From: CAYVMP01 sp964452635 | GTDB lineage: Bacteria; Patescibacteriota; Minisyncoccia; Phycocordibacterales; DATDWN01 | Direction of reading: 5' to 3' | Assembly (NCBI GenBank): GCA_964452635.1 | Contig: CAYVMP010000002.1 | Span: 1-58,905, forward strand | Length of the DNA stretch: 58,905 nt | Shown: positions 25,862 to 32,121 of the stretch, one piece after another | How the letters are laid out: each line of letters starts with the position of its first letter | Position numbering within the stretch: position 1 is the stretch's first letter | Notes under the pieces: generated by a model | The model's input: the letters and a program-made list of their open reading frames with translations, nothing else | Told to the model about the DNA's origin: nothing | Database searches by the model: none | Position numbers and translations under genes: made by a program

Positions 25862-27340
25862 ATGATGTCACTCCTCCTTTCGGGATTCATATCTGGAATA
25901 CTCATAGGTTCTGTTTTTCCAATCACTGTGTACGTAATTGTGGCCTTTTTGTTTCTCTGTTTGATGCTGTGGGTGAGTTCTCTCTATCGGAGTGATACAG
26001 AAAAAATAATATATAAAAAATATGCACTGTTCACTTTATTTTTTGTTGTTGGATTGAGTCGTATATATGTATCATATATATACAGAGAATCAGAATTAAA
26101 AAATTTCACGAATCACAAAATTTTTGCACATGGAATTATTGTCGCTGAACCAGATGTTCGTGAAAAAAATACCCAACTAACAATCAGTGTAAGAGAAATA
26201 GGTGGTGATACGGGAACAACCACGGTACGTGAAAATATTATTGTTCGTGTTCCATTGTATCCAGAATTTAAATATGGTGACATGGTGTCTCTGACCACCA
26301 CACTTGTTCCTCCAGAAAATATAGATGCAGGAGATGGACGTCAATTCGACTACGTTCATTATTTAGAAGCACGAGAGGTGTGGTATGTCGGACAGTCACC
26401 ACATATGAAGGTGATCTCGCATAACCATGGGAACAGAGTGAAGTCGTGGCTCTTTGCTCTCAAAAATATTTTTACAGAAAGTATTAGTCGTGCCATACCT
26501 CCACCAGAATCCAGTCTTCTTGCTGGTCTTCTTATTGGTAGCAAGCAAGCACTTGGAAAAGAATTACTTGCAGAATTTTCTCGTGCGGGTGTGTCGCATG
26601 TGGTTGTGTTGTCGGGATATAACATTGCGATTGTTGCAGAAAGTATTATGGCGATACTTGTATTTTTGCCAGCAACAGTTTCATTTGGTATCGGATGCGT
26701 AAGCATTATTCTTTTCACGCTTCTTGCGGGTGGGGGAGCGTCGGGTGTGCGTGCTGCTATCATGGTGCTTGTGGCACTCTGTGCACGAAAACTTGGGAGA
26801 GAGTACCACGTGCCTCGTGCTTTTGGGTTTGCTGTTGTGCTCATGCTCGTCCACAACCCAACACTTCTCGTGTTTGATCCCTCGTTCCAACTTTCTGTTC
26901 TCGCGACTATCGGTATTATTTTTGTCTCGCCGTATCTCACTCCATATTTTTCGAAGGTGACAGAGAAGTTTGGTTTGCGTGAAATTGTATCATCGACTGT
27001 GGCAACTCAGATAACTGTATTACCTTTTCTCATTTACACAACAGGTCTACTTTCTTTCGTTTCACTTCTTATAAATATTTTAATTCTCGGAACTATTCCA
27101 CTGACTATGTTTCTTGGATTTGTAACAGGTGTTGCTGGGTTGTTCTCCCTCTATCTTTCATTCATACCTGCATTACCGACATATTTACTTCTGTGGTATC
27201 AACTCACTATCGTCCACATTGGTGCAACGCTACCGTTTGGCGTTGTTCATATTCCAGTATTTTCATTTTGGATTTTGATTGTTGTATACGTAATTCTATT
27301 CATCGGACTATTTTTATTGAAAAACAAAACCGCTCGATAG
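25862..27340 (+). CDS. comEC: ComEC/Rec2 family DNA-uptake channel protein (channel part only)
   Basis: A 492-aa polytopic protein. N-terminal helices and an OB-like DUF4131 region (about 30-180) precede the Competence domain, with PPPESSLLAGLLIGSKQAL, HVVVLSGYNIAI, GGGASGVRAAIM and FDPSFQLSVLAT. It conducts single-stranded DNA across the inner membrane in natural transformation. The metallo-beta-lactamase domain that often follows in one polypeptide is missing here. A separate gene at 28689 encodes such a domain, with two minus-strand genes in between. Together with the pilus genes this suggests competence (inference). Confidence 0.9.
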   Translation: MMSLLLSGFISGILIGSVFPITVYVIVAFLFLCLMLWVSSLYRSDTEKIIYKKYALFTLFFVVGLSRIYVSYIYRESELKNFTNHKIFAHGIIVAEPDVREKNTQLTISVREIGGDTGTTTVRENIIVRVPLYPEFKYGDMVSLTTTLVPPENIDAGDGRQFDYVHYLEAREVWYVGQSPHMKVISHNHGNRVKSWLFALKNIFTESISRAIPPPESSLLAGLLIGSKQALGKELLAEFSRAGVSHVVVLSGYNIAIVAESIMAILVFLPATVSFGIGCVSIILFTLLAGGGASGVRAAIMVLVALCARKLGREYHVPRAFGFAVVLMLVHNPTLLVFDPSFQLSVLATIGIIFVSPYLTPYFSKVTEKFGLREIVSSTVATQITVLPFLIYTTGLLSFVSLLINILILGTIPLTMFLGFVTGVAGLFSLYLSFIPALPTYLLLWYQLTIVHIGATLPFGVVHIPVFSFWILIVVYVILFIGLFLLKNKTAR

Positions 27341-27358
27341 TTTTCACTTCGAACGGTT
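27328..27358. terminator. Hairpin between comEC and the convergent gene
   Basis: AACCGCTCGA pairs with TCGAACGGTT apart from one mismatch, around an 11-nt loop. It overlaps the comEC stop and precedes the end of the minus-strand gene at 27368. Confidence 0.55.
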
Positions 27359-27367
27359 CACCAACCT

Positions 27368-27778
27368 TTATTTTGCTAGCATCTGTGCATTTGCTAGCAT
27401 GCACACCGCTAGATCTTCAGAGCGTATTCCGTTGTAACTTCTGTATATGTGCACCCCCTTGGCGTCCATATACGCAACTGATCCATCAATCAGACCGTTA
27501 ATCTTACTTTTCACTTTTGTTGCAAACACAATCCGGATGTTTGGGTTGTGTTGAATGAGTGTTCCTGCCCCTAACATAAATTCTAGGGGTATGTATTCCG
27601 TAACGTAGTGCATTATGCACAGGACCCCAATATTTTTCTTCGTAATTACTTTGTCGAGGTCATCAATGAACTCATCAAATTTTGCATCACTCATTAGTGG
27701 GTACGTGTGAACTGGGTAACTTTCTTCCAGAGATGTAACATCTCTGTGTGCACAGGTCACCAACACATTATTTTTCAT
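27368..27778 (-). CDS. Hypothetical 136-aa cytoplasmic protein
   Basis: A soluble alpha/beta-looking protein starting MKNNVLVTCAHRDVTSLEESYPVHTYPLM, with no recognised family and no membrane segment. It has its own consensus promoter (TTGACA-17-TATATT) and a Shine-Dalgarno (GAAAGGA), unlike the leaderless genes around it. It lies between the two comEC-related genes next to sodA and looks like part of an insertion. The sequence does not indicate a function. Confidence 0.7.
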   Translation of the reverse strand: MKNNVLVTCAHRDVTSLEESYPVHTYPLMSDAKFDEFIDDLDKVITKKNIGVLCIMHYVTEYIPLEFMLGAGTLIQHNPNIRIVFATKVKSKINGLIDGSVAYMDAKGVHIYRSYNGIRSEDLAVCMLANAQMLAK

Positions 27779-27797
27779 AAAATCCTTTCTATGAAAA

Positions 27798-27826
27798 ATA
27801 TAAACTACTTTTTTAATTTTGTCAAA
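27798..27826 (-). promoter_or_regulatory. Promoter of the 27368-27778 gene
   Basis: On the minus strand, TTGACA, a 17-nt spacer and TATATT. The predicted leader is about 13 nt and includes the GAAAGGA site. Confidence 0.75.
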
Positions 27827-27844
27827 AAATGGTCACTCTCAAGA

Positions 27845-28438
27845 TTATTGTCCTTTTAAGAAATTTCCTTCAACTTTTGTCCAGTTGAGGTTTTCGAAGA
27901 AATCTTCCACATACTGTTTCTTGCCACTTGGGTGGTAGTCTGCAACGAATGAGTGCTCCCACATGTCGAGCGCGAGAACGAGAGTGCAGTTTTGCAATTG
28001 TCCGAGGTGTTGTTCATCTACCCACGCATGCACAAGTCTCTTCTCGTCTCTGTCCCAGTAGAGCATTGCCCATCCAATACCACGAGTCATAGCAATCGCT
28101 TTGAATCGTGCAAGCCATGCATCAAATGATCCCCATTCCTCAGCAAGTGCTCCTCGAAGCATACTATCTTTACTCAATGGAGTTGCTCCATCAGACAGTG
28201 AATCAAAATACACTTCGTGGTTTCTCATGCCGTTGTATTCAAACCCAAATCGTCTCTGTACTTCTCCGAGAGCATACGCATTTTTCTCGCTGTCAGTCGA
28301 GAGCTCTTCGATTTTCTGTAAAATTAAATTCGAATGCTTCACATATCCCGCATATAGTTTCAAATGCTCCTCAATACTTTTAGCAGACAATCTCTTTAAC
28401 TCCGGAATATTAAATTTTTTCTCTTCAAATGTTTTCAT
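27845..28438 (-). CDS. sodA: Fe/Mn superoxide dismutase
   Basis: A 197-aa superoxide-detoxifying metalloenzyme. The metal ligands are visible: the N-terminal His in SIEEHLKLYAGYVKH, His in GMRNHEVYF, and Asp and His in LALDMWEHSFVADY. Length is normal. The ATG at 28438 (MKTFEEKKFN) is the family start. The frame is open to 28501, but that stretch is the arm of repeat element B and should not be translated. Fe versus Mn preference cannot be decided safely. Confidence 0.93.
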   Translation of the reverse strand: MKTFEEKKFNIPELKRLSAKSIEEHLKLYAGYVKHSNLILQKIEELSTDSEKNAYALGEVQRRFGFEYNGMRNHEVYFDSLSDGATPLSKDSMLRGALAEEWGSFDAWLARFKAIAMTRGIGWAMLYWDRDEKRLVHAWVDEQHLGQLQNCTLVLALDMWEHSFVADYHPSGKKQYVEDFFENLNWTKVEGNFLKGQ

Positions 28439-28470
28439 ATTTTTTTGGTTAATCACTAAAATTTTGGTAT

Positions 28471-28660
28471 CGGCTATAATCTCGTCGAGCACATATCTCA
28501 TTTTGGAACATTGCGCAGTTGTTTAGAAAACAACTGCGGGCGAGTGATGGGAACACGAGATCCGCATATTGTTTTCTTGAACGACGAGCGTGAGGAAAAT
28601 TTTCACCAGAAAATTATTCCGTTTCCAAAATGGGATATGTCGAGAAAGAGATTATAGCCG
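28471..28660 (+). repeat. Nested hairpin element B
   Basis: An outer 13-bp perfect stem (28471-28483/28648-28660), then GTCGAG on the left and GTCGAGAAA on the right, then an inner stem ending in TTTTGGA/TCCAAAA (28501-28507/28624-28630). Inside is the same ~130-nt content as element A: an 11-bp hairpin and a 3' hairpin with an ACCA loop. It fills the gap between divergent sodA and the metallo-beta-lactamase gene. Confidence 0.85.
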
Positions 28661-28688
28661 AACATCCAATTACTGTATACTATACCAC

Positions 28689-29612
28689 ATGGACAGCTTT
28701 CTCTCTCACGTTCGTACATATATTCGTTGGTATAGTATTGCGTTTCTTGTATTGGTGTCTGGTATCGTGTGGTACGTGTATTATCGCGAAAGTCGACATG
28801 GGCTACTCACCGTAGCATTTCTCAGTGTCGGTCAGGGCGATGCCATTTATATTGAATCACCGACTGGTACTCAGGTGATTGTGGATGGAGGTCCTGCTCA
28901 AAATCTCATGGGAGCGCTTTCTCATGTGATGCCGTGGTACGATCGACATGTCGACATGATTGTTGTGACAAACCCAGACCTCGATCACTACTCTGGATTC
29001 ATCTCGTTTCTTAATAGATACAGAGTCGATTCAGTTCTTGAATCCGGAACGAAATCAAAAACAGAAACGTATGCACTTTTGGAAAAAGAAATAAGTAATA
29101 AAAAAATTCAGAAAATTGTTGGTACGCGCGGTCAGGTTATTGATATTGGTGGGGGAGCATACCTCTCCGTACTTTTCCCCGACAGGGATGTATCCGATGT
29201 ATCAAGTAATGACGGATCACTTGTCATGAGACTTGTGTACGGTGACACGTCTGTGATGTTGCAGGGTGACTCAACTGCGCGGATTGAGGAGTATTTGATT
29301 TCTCTGGATATGAAAAACGCAACGAGTACTCTCACAAGCACAATTCTCAAGGCGGGTCATCATGGTTCTCGAACATCAACAACGGAATCGTATGTGGCAC
29401 GAGTTCATCCGCAGTGGGCAGTCATATCATCGGGCACAAACAATGACTATGGGCACCCACACATCGAAACACTCAAAACTCTTGAAAAGTTTTCTGTACC
29501 AACACTTGATACATGTGTCATGGGAACAGTTGTGTTTACGTCAGACGGAATCAATCTTCAATTGAAAAATAAAAAAATAATTCCAGTATCCGCGGGGTGT
29601 TTACGGAAGTAG
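28689..29612 (+). CDS. ComEC-type metallo-beta-lactamase-fold protein
   Basis: A 307-aa protein with an N-terminal membrane segment (about 12-32) and an extracytoplasmic metallo-beta-lactamase domain starting VAFLSVGQGDAIYIESP, the usual opening of ComEC C-terminal domains. Motif II reads VTNPDLDHYSG, so the first His of the common HxHxDH pattern is Asn and the second is Asp, a form related to ComEC-type nucleases. LKAGHHGSRTS follows. It may act with the channel protein at 25862 in ssDNA uptake. The ATG at 28689 lies 7 nt after TATACT; the open frame upstream is repeat element B. Confidence 0.88.
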   Translation: MDSFLSHVRTYIRWYSIAFLVLVSGIVWYVYYRESRHGLLTVAFLSVGQGDAIYIESPTGTQVIVDGGPAQNLMGALSHVMPWYDRHVDMIVVTNPDLDHYSGFISFLNRYRVDSVLESGTKSKTETYALLEKEISNKKIQKIVGTRGQVIDIGGGAYLSVLFPDRDVSDVSSNDGSLVMRLVYGDTSVMLQGDSTARIEEYLISLDMKNATSTLTSTILKAGHHGSRTSTTESYVARVHPQWAVISSGTNNDYGHPHIETLKTLEKFSVPTLDTCVMGTVVFTSDGINLQLKNKKIIPVSAGCLRK

Positions 29613-29631
29613 ATGGGAGGTTGCAGTGTGG

Positions 29632-29874
29632 CTATATCAACCCTGCTTTTTTGAGTGTCACAAACGCACCATTTTTTTGAATAGTTTTGATGCCTTTTGT
29701 AGAAAGGAGAAGAGTCATTGATTTCTTGAGTTCAGGTATGTATACACGCTTTTTCTGGAGATTTGCGTATTTTCGTACCATGCCTGTTGGGTTGAACTGG
29801 GTTGCACGAGTGCGGTTTGAATACCCACCTCCAACGAGTGAACTTTTGTTATTGATTGGACATGCTTTTGCCAT
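29632..29874 (-). CDS. rpmB: 50S ribosomal protein L28
   Basis: An 80-aa large-subunit protein. It begins MAKACPINNKSSLVGGGYSNRTRATQFNPTG and has the following NLQKKRVYIPE segment typical of L28. The zinc-type CxxC pair of some L28 proteins is lacking, with only one Cys near the N-terminus. It is monocistronic on the minus strand and convergent with the metallo-beta-lactamase gene. Confidence 0.93.
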   Translation of the reverse strand: MAKACPINNKSSLVGGGYSNRTRATQFNPTGMVRKYANLQKKRVYIPELKKSMTLLLSTKGIKTIQKNGAFVTLKKAGLI

Positions 29875-29965
29875 AGTGACTCACATCCTATCATACAATC
29901 AATATTTTGCAAATTGAAATTCAGTTTTGTTTGCCTTTCTTTCGAAATAACATACTATATATAGT

Positions 29966-30583
29966 ATGAATATTGATTTTATTTTTTCTATACTTGTGTT
30001 GATTATATCAGTTGTTGTTCATGAGGTATCTCATGGGTATTCTGCGTATCTTCTCGGTGATAATACAGCGTATTATCAGGGTCGATTGACACTCAACCCA
30101 CTCAAACATCTCGAGTGGTTCGGTTCATTTTTTCTACCCATCTTTTCATATTTTTCAGCAGGATTGATTATTGGATGGGCAAAACCTGTGCCGTATAATC
30201 CATATAATTTAAGAAACCAACGGTGGGGAGAGGCTCTCGTTGCCTTTGCTGGTCCACTTTCAAATATTGTAATCGCTAGTATTTTTGGTATGGTATTGCG
30301 TTTTGCTATTCCTGTGGGTATTCTCAGCCCGTCATTTGTTGGGATTTTGACTATTATTGTTTTTATAAACTTAATTTTGGCCACATTTAATATGATTCCG
30401 ATCCCACCACTCGATGGATCAAAAATTCTTTTTTCTATATTACCTTCACAGATGCAGGGGATTCGAGCATTTCTTGAGCAGTATGGCTTTATTTTGCTTA
30501 TGTTTTTCGTTTTCTTCCTTTGGGGATCGGTTCTTCCTCTTGTTAAACTTGAGTTTCATTTAATAACAGGTTTTGGTATATAA
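29966..30583 (+). CDS. Site-2-protease family (M50) zinc metalloprotease
   Basis: A 205-aa polytopic protein with the catalytic HExxH in the first helix (VVVHEVSHGYSAY), the family's NPLKHLEWFG segment, and the second metal-ligand region NMIPIPPLDGSK. This is the compact group of M50 proteases without a PDZ domain. It would cut membrane-spanning substrates; the target is unknown. A TACTAT box within the palindrome at 29952-29967 ends 7 nt before the ATG, predicting a leaderless message. Confidence 0.92.
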   Translation: MNIDFIFSILVLIISVVVHEVSHGYSAYLLGDNTAYYQGRLTLNPLKHLEWFGSFFLPIFSYFSAGLIIGWAKPVPYNPYNLRNQRWGEALVAFAGPLSNIVIASIFGMVLRFAIPVGILSPSFVGILTIIVFINLILATFNMIPIPPLDGSKILFSILPSQMQGIRAFLEQYGFILLMFFVFFLWGSVLPLVKLEFHLITGFGI

Positions 30584-30593
30584 CCAAGTGTGC

Positions 30594-30622
30594 TTGCGTT
30601 TTTCAGCTAGATATATTAGAGT
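30594..30622 (+). promoter_or_regulatory. Candidate promoter of the str operon
   Basis: TTGCGT, a 17-nt spacer and TAGAGT. The -10 ends 8 nt before the rpsL ATG, so the message would be nearly leaderless. Confidence 0.45.
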
Positions 30623-30630
30623 ACTATCCA

Positions 30631-31047
30631 ATGTCAACGATAAATCAATTGGTTCGCCGAAAGCGAAGTAAAATCAAAACAAAACCTAAAGCAGTTGCAC
30701 TAACTCGAGGGTTTAATACATTGGAAAACCGTCCAGTGTTTTATTCTGCACCATTTAAACGAGGTGTGTGTACTAAAGTAACTACAAAGACTCCAAAGAA
30801 ACCAAACTCAGCTATTCGTAAAATCGCCCGAGTTCGATTGAGTAATGGTATGGAAGTTACTGCATACATTCCGGGAATGGGACACAATCTTCAGGAGCAC
30901 TCAGTGGTTCTTCTCCGAGGTGGAAAAGTAAAAGACGTCGGTATTCGATATACTATTGTGCGAGGTATCTTGGATGCAACAGGTGTAGACAAACGAATGA
31001 AAGGCCGATCACGATATGGTGTAAAGCGTCCAAAAGCAAAGAAATAA
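30631..31047 (+). CDS. rpsL: 30S ribosomal protein S12
   Basis: A 138-aa decoding-centre protein. The conserved TKTPKKPNSAIRKIARVRL block is intact. An insertion of about 14 residues (around VALTRGFNTLENRP) in the N-terminal part makes it longer than the 124-aa E. coli protein. In the second decoding loop the usual VKDLPGVRY reads VKDVGIRY: the conserved Pro is missing, leaving a one-residue deletion next to the Lys/Asp positions linked to streptomycin response. It is the first gene of the str operon. Confidence 0.97.
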   Translation: MSTINQLVRRKRSKIKTKPKAVALTRGFNTLENRPVFYSAPFKRGVCTKVTTKTPKKPNSAIRKIARVRLSNGMEVTAYIPGMGHNLQEHSVVLLRGGKVKDVGIRYTIVRGILDATGVDKRMKGRSRYGVKRPKAKK

Positions 31048-31064
31048 TATTTATTTAAACTATA

Positions 31065-31535
31065 ATGCGAAGAAAAGTTACAAATCGAAATATTGCAAAG
31101 GCAGATCACGTATTCAACTCAGAAAAAGTTGGTAAATTTATCAACTACATGATGCTTCGAGGACAGAAGGCGACTGCTCGAAAGATCGTCTATGATGCAT
31201 TCGAGGATATTAAAGAAAAGGCAAAAGTTGAAGATGTAATGGAGGTTTTTGATACAGCACTCAAGAACACAGGGCCTCTTACAGAAGTTCGATCACGTCG
31301 AGTGGGAGGTGCGAACTACCAGATTCCACGAGAAGTTCGACCAGAGAGACGATCATACCTTTCAATGAAATGGATTATCGAAGCAGCACGTGCTAAAAAG
31401 GGTAAACCAATGCATGAGAAACTTTCAGATGAGATTCTCCTTGCAGCTCGAAACGAAGGTGAAGCAGTCAAGAAACGAGAAAACACTCACAAAATGGCAG
31501 AAGCCAACAAAGCATTTGCACACTTTGCATGGTAA
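31065..31535 (+). CDS. rpsG: 30S ribosomal protein S7
   Basis: A 156-aa primary 16S-binding protein that nucleates the head of the small subunit. Family blocks include GKFINYMMLRGQKATARKIVYDA, then RSRRVGGANYQIPREV, and the C-terminal HKMAEANKAFAHFAW. Length is normal. It is 17 nt after rpsL and ends in a strong terminator, so fusA is not simply co-transcribed as in the classical str operon. Confidence 0.98.
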   Translation: MRRKVTNRNIAKADHVFNSEKVGKFINYMMLRGQKATARKIVYDAFEDIKEKAKVEDVMEVFDTALKNTGPLTEVRSRRVGGANYQIPREVRPERRSYLSMKWIIEAARAKKGKPMHEKLSDEILLAARNEGEAVKKRENTHKMAEANKAFAHFAW

Positions 31536-31538
31536 AGT

Positions 31539-31572
31539 AAAAGAAAAAGAGCCGAAAGGCTCTTTTTCTTTT
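31539..31572 (+). terminator. Terminator after rpsG
   Basis: A 15-bp perfect stem with a GAAA tetraloop and a T-rich 3' arm, 4 nt past the rpsG stop. Confidence 0.92.
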
Positions 31573-31599
31573 ACTGGTAAAATATTTTGATAATGAAAA

Positions 31600-31618
31600 C
31601 TCCCCCTATGTGGGGGAG
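31600..31618 (-). terminator. Terminator of the 31638 gene
   Basis: CTCCCCC/GGGGGAG hairpin, followed on the minus strand by TTTT. It lies 20 nt past the stop of the minus-strand small gene. Confidence 0.75.
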
Positions 31619-31637
31619 GTATGTTTGGAGATTGTGT

Positions 31638-31847
31638 TCAAACAACAAAAGGTGACCATGCACCCTTTTTTGTTGAATACACTTCGACTTCACTTTCTGG
31701 TGCTGTCTTTTGTCCACGTGCACCAGAAATAAAAAACCTTCTTTCCCCTGTTTTTTTGTCAGGGGCGGCCTCGAACGAGACCGTGTACAGTGCACCGTTA
31801 TGTTTGACGGTGTCACCTGCATTAATTTTTTGAGAAAGAACTGGCAT
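31638..31847 (-). CDS. Small hypothetical protein between rpsG and fusA
   Basis: A 69-aa soluble protein with a compact beta-rich look (AGDTVKHNGALYTVSFE, ISGARGQK, VEVYSTK), resembling a small SH3-like barrel, but no family is recognised. A consensus promoter (TTGACA-17-TACGAT, 31855-31883) places the -10 box 7 nt before the ATG at 31847, which therefore beats the two upstream in-frame ATGs. It is oppositely oriented to the ribosomal genes and has its own terminator. Confidence 0.7.
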   Translation of the reverse strand: MPVLSQKINAGDTVKHNGALYTVSFEAAPDKKTGERRFFISGARGQKTAPESEVEVYSTKKGAWSPFVV

Positions 31848-31854
31848 GCGCATT

Positions 31855-31883
31855 ATCGTATGATAGTAAACTCTGGTTGTCAA
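31855..31883 (-). promoter_or_regulatory. Promoter of the 31638 gene
   Basis: On the minus strand, TTGACA, a 17-nt spacer and TACGAT. It fixes the start codon at 31847 for a leaderless mRNA. Confidence 0.7.
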
Positions 31884-31884
31884 T

Positions 31885-32019
31885 GGCAGGTTCAGATCTG
31901 CACAACATATCTTTTTTAGAACATGTCGGAACTCGTGAAGAAGTGAGATTGAGGAAAAATCGTAGCAACGATTTATTCCGTTTCTAAAAAAGATATGTTG
32001 TGCGGATCTGAGGGAGTGC
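31885..32019 (+). repeat. Nested hairpin element H
   Basis: A 29-bp near-perfect inverted repeat (31892-31920/31983-32011, one wobble), extended by GGCA/TGCC, encloses the conserved core GTC-GGA-ACT-loop-AGT-GA-GAT (31925-31950) and a 3' hairpin with an AGCA loop (near 31952-31979). It lies upstream of the fusA promoter. Confidence 0.85.
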
Positions 32020-32042
32020 CTTTCTTTAGATAAAGGTGCCCT

Positions 32043-32071
32043 TTGCAGAAAAAGTGCTTTTGGTATATAGT
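32043..32071 (+). promoter_or_regulatory. Promoter of fusA
   Basis: TTGCAG, a 17-nt spacer and TATAGT, giving a leader of about 45 nt. It explains how fusA is expressed after the rpsG terminator. Confidence 0.65.
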
Positions 32072-32121
32072 TTTTGCATTACTAACCCCAGCGGTTTTTT
32101 TATTGTATTAAACACATTTTT

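Noticed and set aside
28439..28501. N-terminal extension of SodA
   Set aside because: The open frame continues to 28501, but this DNA is the left arm of repeat B. The family start is the ATG at 28438.
28590..28688. N-terminal extension of the metallo-beta-lactamase protein, and a matching extension of SecY (50048-50164)
   Set aside because: Both extensions translate to a similar peptide (RKLFRFQNG), which looks conserved, but it comes from the shared repeat elements B and C read in the same frame. Known homologues start at the downstream ATGs, so there is no protein domain here.
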